Shown piece by piece: positions 54,158 through 63,736 of a stretch of DNA of 64,000 nt; position 1 is the stretch's first letter; each line of letters opens with the position of its first letter. A program made the position numbers and the translations under genes. Origin of the DNA: Streptomyces curacoi (GTDB lineage: Bacteria; Actinomycetota; Actinomycetes; Streptomycetales; Streptomycetaceae); the NCBI RefSeq assembly GCF_001513975.1, contig NZ_KQ947986.1:350713-414712 (forward strand), given 5' to 3'. The notes under the pieces are model-generated. The model made no database searches. It worked only from the letters and a program-made list of their open reading frames with translations, and had not been told where the DNA came from.

Positions 54158-55444
54158 ATGACAGAGACGACGCGCACGGACTCCCCGCCGGCCTCCCGGC
54201 CCGTACGCCAGCTCCTCGCCGCCTCGGTCGGCAATGCCGTGGAGTGGTACGACTGGTACGCCTACACCTTCCTGGCCACCTACATCGCGGCCGAGATCTT
54301 CCCCAAGGGCGCGGACAACTCCCTGGTGCCGCTGCTGTCGACCTTCGCGGTGTTCGCGGTGGGCTTCTTCATGCGGCCGGTCGGCGGGCTGCTCATGGGC
54401 GCGATCGCGGACCGCCGCGGCCGGCGCGCCGCCCTGACCGTCACCATCCTGCTGATGGGCGGCAGCAGCCTGCTGGTCGGCCTGACCCCGACGTACGAGG
54501 CGGCCGGCGTGCTGGCTCCGCTGATCCTCGTCGTGGCCCGGCTCCTGCAAGGTCTGTCGGTCGGCGGCGAGTTCGCGGCGTCGACGACGTTCCTGGTCGA
54601 GTCGGCGGGGCCGGGCCGCCGCGGCCTTTTCTCCAGCTTCCAGTACGTGTCGACGACCGCGGGCCAGCTGGTCGCGTCAGGCATCGCGACACTCCTGGTG
54701 GACACGCTGAGCGACGGGCAGATGAACGGCTGGGGCTGGCGGGTGCCGTTCGTCCTCGGTGCCTTACTCAGCCTGGTCGGCTTCTGGATCCGCCAGGGCG
54801 CGGAGGAGACGAGGAGCACCGAGCAGCAACAGGCCCCCCGCCCCGGCCTGTTGGAGGCGCTGCGCCGCCACCCGCGCCAGTCCCTGCTGATCTGCGGGAT
54901 CACGGCGGGCGGCACCATCGCTTACTACACCTGGACGTCGTACCTGCCGACGTACGCCGAACTCAACGCGGGCATCGAGAAGTCGGACGCCCTCCTCGCG
55001 GGCACGATCTCGCTGGCCTTCTTCGCCCTGCTCCAGCCCCTGGGCGGCCTCCTCTCCGACCGCTACGGCCGCCGCCCCCTGCTCCTCTTCTTCGGCCTGG
55101 GCTTCACCCTCCTCACCGTCCCCCTGCTGCACGCCCTGCGCGACTCGTTCGCCGTGCTGCTGCTCGTGCAGTGCGCGGGCATGGTGCTGCTGACCGGGTT
55201 CACGTCGATCAGCGCGGCCGTGAACGCCGAGGTGTTTCCGCCACGGGTGCGGGCGGCGGGCATCGGGTTCCCGTACTCGCTGACGGTGGCGCTGTTCGGC
55301 GGGACGGCCCCGTATGTGGGCACGCTCTTCAAGGAGTGGGGACACTCCGGGTTCTTCCCCTGGTACGTGGCCGTCCTGTGCCTGGGCTCCTCCCTGGTGT
55401 ACCTGCGCCTGCCGGAAACCGCGCATGCGGAGCTACGGCGATGA
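54158..55444 (+). CDS. MFS transporter, MHS type, with a TTA codon
   Basis: A 428-residue inner-membrane transporter of about 12 helices. RQLLAASVGNAVEWYDWYAY, FFMRPVGGLLMGAIADRRGR, ARLLQGLSVGGEFAASTTFL and GLLSDRYGRRPLLLFF are MHS signatures (KgtP/ShiA/ProP-like). ATG 54158 is preferred over 54146; ribosome-binding evidence is weak for both. Codon 203 is TTA (54764-54766), the bldA-dependent leucine codon, which is unusual in a transporter. The substrate is not predictable. It is oriented toward the TIR gene with a 97-nt gap. Confidence 0.87.
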   Translation: MTETTRTDSPPASRPVRQLLAASVGNAVEWYDWYAYTFLATYIAAEIFPKGADNSLVPLLSTFAVFAVGFFMRPVGGLLMGAIADRRGRRAALTVTILLMGGSSLLVGLTPTYEAAGVLAPLILVVARLLQGLSVGGEFAASTTFLVESAGPGRRGLFSSFQYVSTTAGQLVASGIATLLVDTLSDGQMNGWGWRVPFVLGALLSLVGFWIRQGAEETRSTEQQQAPRPGLLEALRRHPRQSLLICGITAGGTIAYYTWTSYLPTYAELNAGIEKSDALLAGTISLAFFALLQPLGGLLSDRYGRRPLLLFFGLGFTLLTVPLLHALRDSFAVLLLVQCAGMVLLTGFTSISAAVNAEVFPPRVRAAGIGFPYSLTVALFGGTAPYVGTLFKEWGHSGFFPWYVAVLCLGSSLVYLRLPETAHAELRR

Positions 55445-55541
55445 GGACGGCCGGTGAGGGTCCGGCACAGGTGCACTGTCCCGACGCGCCGGGGTCGCCG
55501 CCCCCGCTACCCTGCTCTCCGGTTGAGCGGGGAACGATCAC

Positions 55542-58500
55542 ATGTCGGGGGCAGGGGTGGCGCGCCAAGTACCTTTACGGCGGGGCTGGTCGGGATGGTC
55601 GGCGGCACTTCGGACAGACACCGGACGGACAGCCGCCTGGTTCCTTTCCTGCCTGGTCGGCTGGGCCCTCTTCCTGCCGTTCGTCGGACCGTGGCCGGCA
55701 CTCCTCGGCCTCGTCGTCCCGTTCGTCGTGCACTCCCCCGGGCCTCCGCTGTTCGCCGCGTGGAAGGCGGCCAGGACCGGTGGGGCGACCGCCGCGTGGT
55801 CGGGACGGCGGCTGCTGAGACCGCAGGCCCTCGCCCCACTGCTCGGCGTGGCCCTGGCCGGCTCCTGGCTCGTCAGGGCGCTGCCCTACGGAAGCTTCCT
55901 GTTCTGGGAGTGCCTGCTCCTGGTGGCCGCCTCCCTCAGCTTGCTCGTCCTGTGGTCGGCACTCGAGGTGACGGTCGACGGGGTGCGCCTGGGGCAGGAG
56001 CAGTCCGGCCCCGCAGGCCGCCGACGGGCACGCCCCTCGGGCAGGTCGCTCGCCGCGCAGGCCCTCGCCCTGGCCACGGCGGCCGGCATCGCCGCCTGGC
56101 TCACGCGGCTGATGGGTCACACGCTCAGGTCCCGCGCCGCCGCCTCACCTGACGCGGAAGGCATCGCAGACGTCCTTCGACGGCTCGACGCCCACTTCTC
56201 CGGCAGTGCGTTCGGGCCGACGTACGAGCGTCACCAGTACTGGGCGGCACTCGTCGCCGGTGCCGCGCTGCTGGCCGCCCTCGTCTCGCGCCTCCTCCGC
56301 GATCTCGCCTCGCGGACCGGCCCGGTGGAGGATCCGTTCAGCGGCAGCGGCTCCGGACAACGGTCCGACGCCCCGCTCGCGCAGCCCACGGGCAAGGTGT
56401 TCCTCAGCTACTCGCGCCGGGACACCGAACTCGCCCGGAGAATCACCCGCAGCCTGGAAGGAAGGCTGCAGGACATCTGGGTCGACTGGGAGGCGATCGA
56501 GCCTTCCGAACAATGGCGTCGGGCCATCAGGGAGGGCATCCGCCGCTCGGACGCCCTGATCGTCCTCCTCAGTGAGAACTCCCTGCGATCTGCGTACTGC
56601 CGTGACGAATGCGAGTACGCGATCGAACTCGGCAAACGGGTGCTCCCGGTGCTCGCCGACCCGTCTCTGGACGGCCGGACCACCGCGGTCATGCGGGAGC
56701 ACGACTGGGACCGCCTCCTGGCCTACCAGCGACTCCCCATGATCGAGGAGGGCGACGAGGCGTTCGAGCGGGGAATCGAGGGCATCGTCTCCTTCGTCAC
56801 GCAGGAGTACCGCTGGGTGGCCTTCCACACCCGGCTCGGAAACCTCGCACACGAGTGGTGGGACAGCGGCTGCAAACGCGGTCTCCTCCTGCGCGCCGAG
56901 GAGTTGTCGCTGGCCCGGCAGTGGCAGGAGCACCCCGTCCACGCGAAGCTCCGGGTCAGCCTGACCGAGCAACAGACCCACTACCTCGGCGAGAGCCGCC
57001 GCGCGGCCAGGCGCCGCACCTTGCTGGTCAGGTCCGCTCTCGCCGCGGTCACCGCGACCGTCGTCACCGCCGGCTCGCTGGCCGTGACGGCACAGGGAGA
57101 CGCCGACGACCAGCGCCGCAAGGCGCTCTCGCGGAACCTCGCGGCCGCCTCGCTCAGCCTGGCCGAGACGGAACCGGAGAAGGCCGTACAACTGGCGCTG
57201 GCCGCCTACGGGCAGGCCGGAACGACAGAGGCGCGCGGCGCTCTGGTCTCTCACCTGGCCCGGCTCGACCACGTGCGGACGATCATCGCGCCCGGCAAGG
57301 GAGAGGTGTCCTTGCTCTCCATGAGCCCCGACGGCCGTCTTCTCTTCATCGAGCGTGACCACGCCACCACCCAGATCTGGGATATGCGCGCGGCGCGCGG
57401 CCGGGGGACCGTGAAAGGCCGCCTGCTGAGTTGGCAGGACGGCGGGGCCCGGTCCGTGACGGCGGACGGCCGGACTCTGGCTCTGCGCGTCGGGCAGCGT
57501 GGTGAGCGGATCACACTGGTGGACACCACGACCTTGCGGACCAAGGACACGTTCTCCTTCTCGCAGAGCGGCGCGGGCACGTCGATCAGCGACCAGGGCG
57601 GAGGACTGAGCCCGGACGGCAGCCATCTGATGGCCGCGGCGAACGATGAGAGTGATTCCGTGTCGGTGTGGCATGTGCCCGGTCACCGGACCGTGTCCAC
57701 CCTGTCGTGCGAGTCGATGCGGATGGCGCCGTCCGGGAAGACCCTCGTGTGCGGTCGAGGTGAGCAGGTCTCCGTCCTCGGGCTGCCGGATCTGCGGCCC
57801 CGGCGAACCCTGCACACCTCCGCGTGGAGCTTCGAGGGGTACACCGTGGACGACGGTGTGGTGGTCGACTACGGGCAGAGCGTGAGCGCGGACGGTCACG
57901 ACGACCGCCCCGGCCAGGCCCGGGTGTACCGGCCGGGATGGTCACAGCCCTGGATTCCCGGGCGTGACCTGACCCTGGACTCGGGGATGGTGCTGCGCGA
58001 CGGGCGGCACGCCCTGCTCCGGTCGACAGACATGAAACGCTGGGAGCTGTGGGACCTGCGCACCCGCAAGAGGGTGCGCAAGGCCGCCGACCAGAAGAGT
58101 GCCGTCCACGGCATCAGAGCCACGGCGCCCCTCGAAGCCGAGTACAGCGACACCGCCGGCGACAGCGAATCGGCAAGCGCGGACGGCAGCACGGTCGCCA
58201 CCCTGACCAAGGACGGGTCGGTGGTCATCTGGGTTCGCGACGGCTCCGGCCACCTCACGGAACACCGTGCCTTCCCGCCGGCCGAACGCCCGTACAACGG
58301 CTTCGCCGTCAGCCCTCGTACGGACACAGTGGCCATGACCGATTCCCGACGTCCCGTCGTGCACCTGCGCAGCAGCCGCACAGGGCATGCGTCCGGTTCG
58401 ATCAGGTTGGCCGCCCTGGGCACCAACGTCGCTTTCAACGAGGACGGCACACTGCTGGCCGTGGCCGAACACGCCGGGGCGGGCAAGCAGTCCCCGGTGG

Positions 58501-59300
58501 AGGTGTTCCAGATCCCGGGTGGCCGTCGCGTGGCCGGAATGCACTACACGCCCGGCCTGAAGAGCGGGCTTCCGAGGCTGCTGTTCTCGCCCGACAACCA
58601 ACTGCTGTACGGCGTCCTGCAGGGCGAGTCACGCGTGACCGCCTGGGATCTGTCGACCGGCGCGGAGACCCACGACTACGCCGCCGATCCTCTGGGCGAC
58701 GGATACGCCGACCAGGCGGACCTCAGCGCCGACGGAACCAGGCTGGCCCTGACAGGGCGCCAACAGACGGTGATCCTGTGGGACACGGCGAGCGGAGAGC
58801 GGCTGCCCTTCAAGGTCCGCGACGCCAAGTACGCGGCTCTGGGTCCAGACGGTCGCACCCTTGCCACAGTGAACATGGACAACGGTGCCCTGGACAGCTG
58901 GGGTGGAGGGTCTGTCTCGCTCTGGGACATCGGCACAGGAAAGCGGACGGGCAGGAGTTTCGTGCCCGAAGGAGGTGTCTTCGGTGTGTGGTTCAGCCCC
59001 GACGGAAACACCTTGGCCGTGATCAGTGACAGCGGTCCGGTCGACGTGAAGCTCAGCCTCTGGGACGTGGCCGGCCACCGGCGCATCGGCCCCGACCTGC
59101 TGACCACGCAGCGGGACGCCGCGGTCAGTTTCACCGAGGACGGCTCCCGGCTCGACATCGCGGACGCAAGCGGAAGCACGAAGCTCCATGTCACTCCTGA
59201 GGCATGGGTGTCCGCACTGTGCGGCATGCTCACCGGGCCGCTCGACGACGCCGACTGGCGGCAGGCCGCACCGGGCGGGCAGTACCGGTCGCCCTGCTGA
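55542..59300 (+). CDS. Membrane-anchored TIR–WD40 protein
   Basis: A 1252-residue multidomain protein. About six hydrophobic helices (31-48, 52-66, 96-113, 118-140, 170-190, 232-250) precede a TIR domain (about 284-420). The TIR domain starts GKVFLSYSRRDTELARRI and carries the NADase-type motif S350-A-Y-C353-R-D-E356. A helical stretch (430-490), another TM (494-516) and a WD40-like propeller (about 575-1240) with repeated SPDG or SADG and SVSLWD-type strands complete it. No nSTAND NTPase separates TIR and propeller. Codon 12 is TTA (55575-55577), a bldA-type signal. An immune-type sensor/effector role is inferred from the family. Confidence 0.87.
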   Translation: MSGAGVARQVPLRRGWSGWSAALRTDTGRTAAWFLSCLVGWALFLPFVGPWPALLGLVVPFVVHSPGPPLFAAWKAARTGGATAAWSGRRLLRPQALAPLLGVALAGSWLVRALPYGSFLFWECLLLVAASLSLLVLWSALEVTVDGVRLGQEQSGPAGRRRARPSGRSLAAQALALATAAGIAAWLTRLMGHTLRSRAAASPDAEGIADVLRRLDAHFSGSAFGPTYERHQYWAALVAGAALLAALVSRLLRDLASRTGPVEDPFSGSGSGQRSDAPLAQPTGKVFLSYSRRDTELARRITRSLEGRLQDIWVDWEAIEPSEQWRRAIREGIRRSDALIVLLSENSLRSAYCRDECEYAIELGKRVLPVLADPSLDGRTTAVMREHDWDRLLAYQRLPMIEEGDEAFERGIEGIVSFVTQEYRWVAFHTRLGNLAHEWWDSGCKRGLLLRAEELSLARQWQEHPVHAKLRVSLTEQQTHYLGESRRAARRRTLLVRSALAAVTATVVTAGSLAVTAQGDADDQRRKALSRNLAAASLSLAETEPEKAVQLALAAYGQAGTTEARGALVSHLARLDHVRTIIAPGKGEVSLLSMSPDGRLLFIERDHATTQIWDMRAARGRGTVKGRLLSWQDGGARSVTADGRTLALRVGQRGERITLVDTTTLRTKDTFSFSQSGAGTSISDQGGGLSPDGSHLMAAANDESDSVSVWHVPGHRTVSTLSCESMRMAPSGKTLVCGRGEQVSVLGLPDLRPRRTLHTSAWSFEGYTVDDGVVVDYGQSVSADGHDDRPGQARVYRPGWSQPWIPGRDLTLDSGMVLRDGRHALLRSTDMKRWELWDLRTRKRVRKAADQKSAVHGIRATAPLEAEYSDTAGDSESASADGSTVATLTKDGSVVIWVRDGSGHLTEHRAFPPAERPYNGFAVSPRTDTVAMTDSRRPVVHLRSSRTGHASGSIRLAALGTNVAFNEDGTLLAVAEHAGAGKQSPVEVFQIPGGRRVAGMHYTPGLKSGLPRLLFSPDNQLLYGVLQGESRVTAWDLSTGAETHDYAADPLGDGYADQADLSADGTRLALTGRQQTVILWDTASGERLPFKVRDAKYAALGPDGRTLATVNMDNGALDSWGGGSVSLWDIGTGKRTGRSFVPEGGVFGVWFSPDGNTLAVISDSGPVDVKLSLWDVAGHRRIGPDLLTTQRDAAVSFTEDGSRLDIADASGSTKLHVTPEAWVSALCGMLTGPLDDADWRQAAPGGQYRSPC

Positions 59301-59363
59301 CAAGGGAGACTGTGGGAATCCGCGGACCTGCTGAAACGCGGCAGCGAGACCGGGGCCGACTGG

Positions 59364-60368
59364 CTAGGCCGGGCCCGGCCGGTCATGTGACTGGCTCTGC
59401 GGAAAAGGCACCGGGGTGTGCGGCTCACCGGATGCCACCTCCAGGACCGCCTTGCCGGAGATCCGACGTGCGCGAAGCGCCTCGGCTGCCTCGTCGAAGC
59501 GGTGCCAGGGTCCTTGCCAGCCGATCTCGACGCCGAGGGCTCCCTCGGCGGCCAGCTCGGTGAGAGTCGCCAGGTCCGCGTCGACATCGCCGTCGATGAC
59601 GAAGGAGGTCAGCGACTTGGCCGGGCCGACCGTCGCATACGGCGGAAAGACCGCCGGTTCCCCGGAGGTCCAGCCGACGCTCTGCACGCTGCCGCCGGGA
59701 GCGAGCAGGTTCCATGCCGCGACCAGTTGGGGGCCGCCGACGCTGTCGATGACCACGTCGACCGGGTGCTGGAGTCCCTCCAGTCCGATCAGCACCTCGT
59801 CGGCGCCGGTCTCGGCCAGCCCGTCTCCCCGGGCGGCCGAGCCCACGGACGCGATCACGTGGGCACCGGCCCGCGCCGCCAGCTGGACGGCGAACCGGCC
59901 GACCCCGCCGGAAGCCCCGGTGACCAACACCCTCTTGCCCGGCCCGAGCCCGGCGGCCCGCAGCGAGCGCAGTGCCGCCACTCCGGCGACCGGCAGCGCT
60001 ACCGCCTGCGCCAGGTCCAGTCCCTTCGGCACCTCGGCCAGCGCACCCACGTCGATCGCGACGCGCTCGGCGAACGCCCCCGCGGTCAGGGCCACCACCC
60101 GGGTGCCCACCGCGGGGCCGGTTCCGTCCGCCGCGGCCCGAACGACCACGCCGGCGGCGTCCGAACCCAGCACCGCACCCACCGGGACCCGCCCGGAGCG
60201 GGCGTCGTTGAGGTCGCCGTAGTTCAACGAGGCGTGGGAGACGTCCACCAGGACCTGGTTCGGCCCGGGCACGGGATCGGGTACCTCGGCGAGGCGGACG
60301 GCGGCGGATGCGGATGCGGATGCGGATGCGGATGCGGACGGATCGACGACGAGAGCGCGAACCGACAT
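59364..60368 (-). CDS. Zinc-free quinone-oxidoreductase-like MDR dehydrogenase
   Basis: A 334-residue NADPH:quinone-reductase-like enzyme. The N-terminal domain has VLVDVSHASLNYGDLNDARS and VLGSDAAGVVVRAAADG. The Rossmann domain has KRVLVTGASGGVGRFAVQLA and VIDSVGGPQLVAAWNLLAPG. No zinc-binding cysteines were seen. Near the N terminus a (Ser-Ala)x6 run is encoded by a hexanucleotide repeat. ATG 60368 gives the family start. It is divergent from an HxlR regulator, the usual arrangement for redox- or electrophile-responsive control. Confidence 0.9.
   Translation of the reverse strand: MSVRALVVDPSASASASASASAAVRLAEVPDPVPGPNQVLVDVSHASLNYGDLNDARSGRVPVGAVLGSDAAGVVVRAAADGTGPAVGTRVVALTAGAFAERVAIDVGALAEVPKGLDLAQAVALPVAGVAALRSLRAAGLGPGKRVLVTGASGGVGRFAVQLAARAGAHVIASVGSAARGDGLAETGADEVLIGLEGLQHPVDVVIDSVGGPQLVAAWNLLAPGGSVQSVGWTSGEPAVFPPYATVGPAKSLTSFVIDGDVDADLATLTELAAEGALGVEIGWQGPWHRFDEAAEALRARRISGKAVLEVASGEPHTPVPFPQSQSHDRPGPA
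60306..60341 (-). repeat. Hexanucleotide microsatellite inside the quinone-reductase gene
   Basis: Five perfect GGATGC units (60306-60335) plus one altered unit encode Ser-Ala repeats at residues about 10-21. Changes in copy number would stay in frame. Confidence 0.9.
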
Positions 60369-60445
60369 GGTTTCCCCCTTGGTTGACGACTTGTAACAGC
60401 AGTCATCATCGATAACCATGCTTCCGATCGGAAGGAGGCACTTTC

Positions 60446-60844
60446 ATGTCACGCAGTCACACCCGTGTTACCGAAGCGATCAGGGACGAAGCATGTCCGG
60501 TCACCGAGGTGCTCGACCGCGTGGCGGGCAAATGGAGCATCGGGATCCTGATCGCCGCCGCCCACGGCCCGGTGCGCTTCACCGAACTGGAACGCGCCAT
60601 CGAGGGCATCAGCCGGCGGATGCTCACCCTCAATCTGCGCAGGCTGGAGCGGGACGGACTGCTCGTGCGTACCGTGTATCCGACCGTGCCGCCCAAGGTC
60701 GAGTACAGCCTCACGCCGATGGCGCAGGAGCTCCACGCTTCGCTGACCGGTCTGGTGAGCTGGGCCGAGCGGCACCGGTCCGCCATCGCCGAGGCCCGCG
60801 CCGCCTACGACAGCGCGGCAGAGCACAGACCCGACGCCGGCTGA
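60446..60844 (+). CDS. HxlR-family transcriptional regulator
   Basis: A 132-residue winged-helix regulator. The family opening is DEACPVTEVLDRVAGKWSIG with a cysteine near residue 17 that can be redox-sensitive in relatives. FTELERAIEGISRRMLTLNL, RRLERDGLLVRTVYPTVPPK and VEYSLTPMAQEL complete it. ATG 60446 follows GGAAGGAGG. The 77-bp divergent gap to the quinone reductase contains GGTT/AACC half-sites, so it probably controls that gene. Confidence 0.92.
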   Translation: MSRSHTRVTEAIRDEACPVTEVLDRVAGKWSIGILIAAAHGPVRFTELERAIEGISRRMLTLNLRRLERDGLLVRTVYPTVPPKVEYSLTPMAQELHASLTGLVSWAERHRSAIAEARAAYDSAAEHRPDAG

Positions 60845-60928
60845 ACCGGCCCGGACCGGCTCGTACTTCTGCGCGTCCGCACGGCGAAAACGCTGCACGT
60901 GCGTGCGCCGATCTGACAGCGTGGGCGG

Positions 60929-62614
60929 ATGGCCTCGCTCTTCATCAGCCACAGCTCTCGGGACCGAGTCCTCGTCGCCGGGATTCTGCGCCGGCTGAGG
61001 AAGGAGGGCTTCGAAGGCGTCTTTGTCGACTTCGACCCGGAACTGGGTATACCCGCCGGCCGTGAGTGGGAGCCGGAGCTGTACGCGGCGCTGGAGAGGG
61101 CCGACGCGGTGCTGTTCGTCGGCACGGCGGCCTCGGCCGAATCGCGTTGGTGCTTCGCGGAGTTGGCGCTCGCGCGGGCGACGGGCAAGCCGCTCTTCCC
61201 GGTGCGGGCCGAGGAGGGGGCGACCCATCCGCTGATCAAGGACGTGCAGTGGGTGGATGCGATCGCGGAGGGAGAGGCGGCGTACGCGCGGTTGTGGTCG
61301 GCGATGAGGAGGCGGAGGCTTGATCCCGCGGATTCGTTCGACTGGGACCCCGGGCGCCCGCCGTATCCCGGTTTGAGCGCGTACGCCCCGGGCGCAGGTC
61401 AGATCTACGCGGCTGCTTTCTCCCCCGACGGCGCCCGGATCGTCGCCGCGGCACAGGACGGAACCGCCGTCGTGCTCGACGGCGAGCAGGGCGACCGGCT
61501 GTACACGCTGGGGCCGCATCCGTCAGCGGTCCTGTCCGCCGAGTTCTCACCCGACGGCTCACTCGTCGCCACCGGCGGCGAGGACGGCGCGATCCGGCTC
61601 TGGCACACCGCCGAACGGGGAGGAGTGCTTGTCGTCCAGCATGACCAGCCGGTCTACTCCGCCCGCTTCTCGCCCGACGGCACTCGCATGCTCACAGCCT
61701 TCGGCGAGACGGCCGCCGTGCACCACACGGCCGACGGCCGACGGCTGCTCTCCGTCGGTGGCCACATGGGCGACATCGTCTTCGCCTCTTTCTCGCCGGA
61801 CGGCTCGCGGATCGTCACCGCCTCCAGCGACATGACGGCATGGGTATCGGACGCGGTGACCGGGGAGGAGGTCGTCCGGTACTGGGGGCACAACTCACCG
61901 GTGCAGACCGCCACATTCTCACCGGACGGGTCCCGGGTCGTCACATGTACGGCAGGACGGGGGGTCGGCGGATTCGTGTTCGGCCGCATCAACATCTGGG
62001 CCGTCGACACGGGGAACACACTCGTGAGCATCTCCGCCGCCGAAGACGAGTCCGTGCTGTGCGCCGATTTCTCTCCGGACGGTACCCGTGTGGTCGGGTC
62101 CCTGGGGGACCACACCGTACGCGACTGGGACGCCGCCGACGGAAGACACCTGCTCACCCTCTCCGGTCACACCCAAATCGTCCGCTGGGCGCACTACTCC
62201 CCCGACGGCCTCCGTCTGGTCACCGCGTCGGACGACGGAACGGCACGCGTCTGGGACGCCGTGGACGGTCGGGAACTCGTCGTGCTGGACGGCCGCGGCC
62301 ACCGGCCGAGTTCGGCGCTGTTCTCCCCGGACGGGACGAGGATCGTGACCGCCTCGACCGACGGGTCGGCGCGGGTCTGGGACGCGGCCGCGGGTGCCCA
62401 GGTCGCCCGGCTGTGGCACGGAGCACCGCTGATCTGGGCCGAGTTCACGCCCGACGGCACTCACATCGTCACCTCCGGAGGGGACGGCGCGGCCGTCATC
62501 TGGAGGCACTACGGCGTCGAGGAGCTGATATCCCTGGCCAGAACCCGGGTCTTCCGCACCGCGACCGATGCCGAACGCCGTGAATACGGTCTGCCCGTCA
62601 AGGCCATGGGGTGA
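60929..62614 (+). CDS. Soluble TIR–WD40 protein with a PYPGL linker but no nSTAND NTPase
   Basis: A 561-residue cytoplasmic protein. The N-terminal TIR domain (1-130) starts MASLFISHSSRDRVLVAGIL and has the catalytic-type motif S72-R-W-C75-F-A-E78. At 145-149 comes PYPGL, the short sequence that in TIR–nSTAND–WD40 proteins opens the NTPase module. Here WD40 repeats start almost at once (AAAFSPDGAR at 161) and run to the end, with about ten FSPDG-type repeats. The NTPase appears to be deleted or never acquired. NAD-cleaving activity gated by a ligand-sensing propeller is inferred. It converges with a SLATT-type gene. Confidence 0.9.
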   Translation: MASLFISHSSRDRVLVAGILRRLRKEGFEGVFVDFDPELGIPAGREWEPELYAALERADAVLFVGTAASAESRWCFAELALARATGKPLFPVRAEEGATHPLIKDVQWVDAIAEGEAAYARLWSAMRRRRLDPADSFDWDPGRPPYPGLSAYAPGAGQIYAAAFSPDGARIVAAAQDGTAVVLDGEQGDRLYTLGPHPSAVLSAEFSPDGSLVATGGEDGAIRLWHTAERGGVLVVQHDQPVYSARFSPDGTRMLTAFGETAAVHHTADGRRLLSVGGHMGDIVFASFSPDGSRIVTASSDMTAWVSDAVTGEEVVRYWGHNSPVQTATFSPDGSRVVTCTAGRGVGGFVFGRINIWAVDTGNTLVSISAAEDESVLCADFSPDGTRVVGSLGDHTVRDWDAADGRHLLTLSGHTQIVRWAHYSPDGLRLVTASDDGTARVWDAVDGRELVVLDGRGHRPSSALFSPDGTRIVTASTDGSARVWDAAAGAQVARLWHGAPLIWAEFTPDGTHIVTSGGDGAAVIWRHYGVEELISLARTRVFRTATDAERREYGLPVKAMG

Positions 62615-62726
62615 CCGCCGGGGCAAGTGCAGTCCGCCGCTTGGCGAGCCGCTTTCGTCGGTCCCCCACGGGGCCGACGGCGGTCGTTCTCCCGGCGCCC
62701 TCCCGTCCGCCCCGCGGGCCCCGCGG
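62615..62726. other. Convergent gap between the TIR–WD40 and SLATT genes
   Basis: 112 bp of GC-rich sequence with no ORF; CGGCGGTCGTTC-like short dyads could serve as a terminator, but none is convincing. Confidence 0.3.
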
Positions 62727-63617
62727 CTAACCCACAGTCCACCGGATCATCCACGCTTCGTTCTGGATGGAGATGACCCCTTCGCACTCGGAGACGAACG
62801 CGTCGGTGAAGTCCTCGGAGCGTTCGGTGGCCGTCGTCCAGCGCTCCAGCAGTCGCTCCAGTTCCTCGGCGGTGCGGGTGAACTCCAGGTGCTGGTAGGC
62901 GTATCGCTGAGCGACCGCGTGGGCGGTCACGGCGATCGAGATCGAGGCCACGACCGCCACCCATGCCGCCACCCAGTCCACCGAGAAGGCACCGGAAGCG
63001 GCGGCCAGTACGCCGCCGAAGCAGCCCAGCGCCAGCTCGGTCCGTTCGACGAAGCGCACCTTGCGGTGCATCGCCTGTGCCTTCGGCCGGTAGTACGACG
63101 TGATCTGCCGGCGCAGGCGATGCTCCACATAACTGTCGGCGTCCACCACCGCCGGCACCGGCCGCTGTCGCGCGCTGACGCCGGCGGTGTAGTGCACGAG
63201 ATTCACCGCGTCCGAGCGGTAACGGCGACTGCGCTCGGCGAGCAGTGCCGGCGCCGATGCCGCGTCCCGGTAGGCGCCGACTCCGGCCAGGTAGGTGTAG
63301 ACCTCGGTCTTGAGCGCTTCGGACACCGCCCGCAGCCGCGTCCAGTCGCTCAGCCGGTTCGGCCCACCGCGCAACGCCACCACCGGCGCCGTTCCGGCTG
63401 CGGCGGCGGCAGCGAACGCCAGTGCCTTGCCCAGCAGCGAGTTCCAGCCCATCGCCTGGGAAGCCGCCGCGCCCAGGGCCGCCGCGGCTGTCCCCAGGGC
63501 CAGCGCCCACAAGCGTGCCCGGCCGACCGACGCCTTGAGCCGATCCGCGCTCTGAGACCAGATGCTCTGCTGGTCCCACACCGCCGCTGTCACCGAATCC
63601 TGCGAGGTCTGTGTCAC
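62727..63617 (-). CDS. DUF4231 / SLATT-type two-TM protein
   Basis: A 296-residue protein with the SLATT-like order. An N-terminal helix has VWDQQSIWSQSADRLKASVG, followed by a TM hairpin (ARLWALALGTAAAALGAAAS and LLGKALAFAAAAAAGTAPVV, residues about 35-80) and a cytoplasmic helical region with YRSDAVNLVHYT and RRQITSYYRPKAQAM. A second hydrophobic pair (LALGCFGGVLAAASGAFSVD, VAAWVAVVASISIAVTAHAV) precedes the C-terminal helices. SLATT proteins are predicted pore-forming effectors in conflict systems. GTG 63617 is chosen; TTG 63653 is possible. It sits between two TIR-family genes. Confidence 0.8.
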   Translation of the reverse strand: MTQTSQDSVTAAVWDQQSIWSQSADRLKASVGRARLWALALGTAAAALGAAASQAMGWNSLLGKALAFAAAAAAGTAPVVALRGGPNRLSDWTRLRAVSEALKTEVYTYLAGVGAYRDAASAPALLAERSRRYRSDAVNLVHYTAGVSARQRPVPAVVDADSYVEHRLRRQITSYYRPKAQAMHRKVRFVERTELALGCFGGVLAAASGAFSVDWVAAWVAVVASISIAVTAHAVAQRYAYQHLEFTRTAEELERLLERWTTATERSEDFTDAFVSECEGVISIQNEAWMIRWTVG

Positions 63618-63736
63618 CGGCTGATTCTGACGCTCCGCCACCGCACGCGCCAAGGCACCTCACGGCCAGCCGGTGCCCATGTGGCATGTTGGTGGTGCGA
63701 GAACTCACTGTTGCGCGACGGGGATCGGAGACCGAG

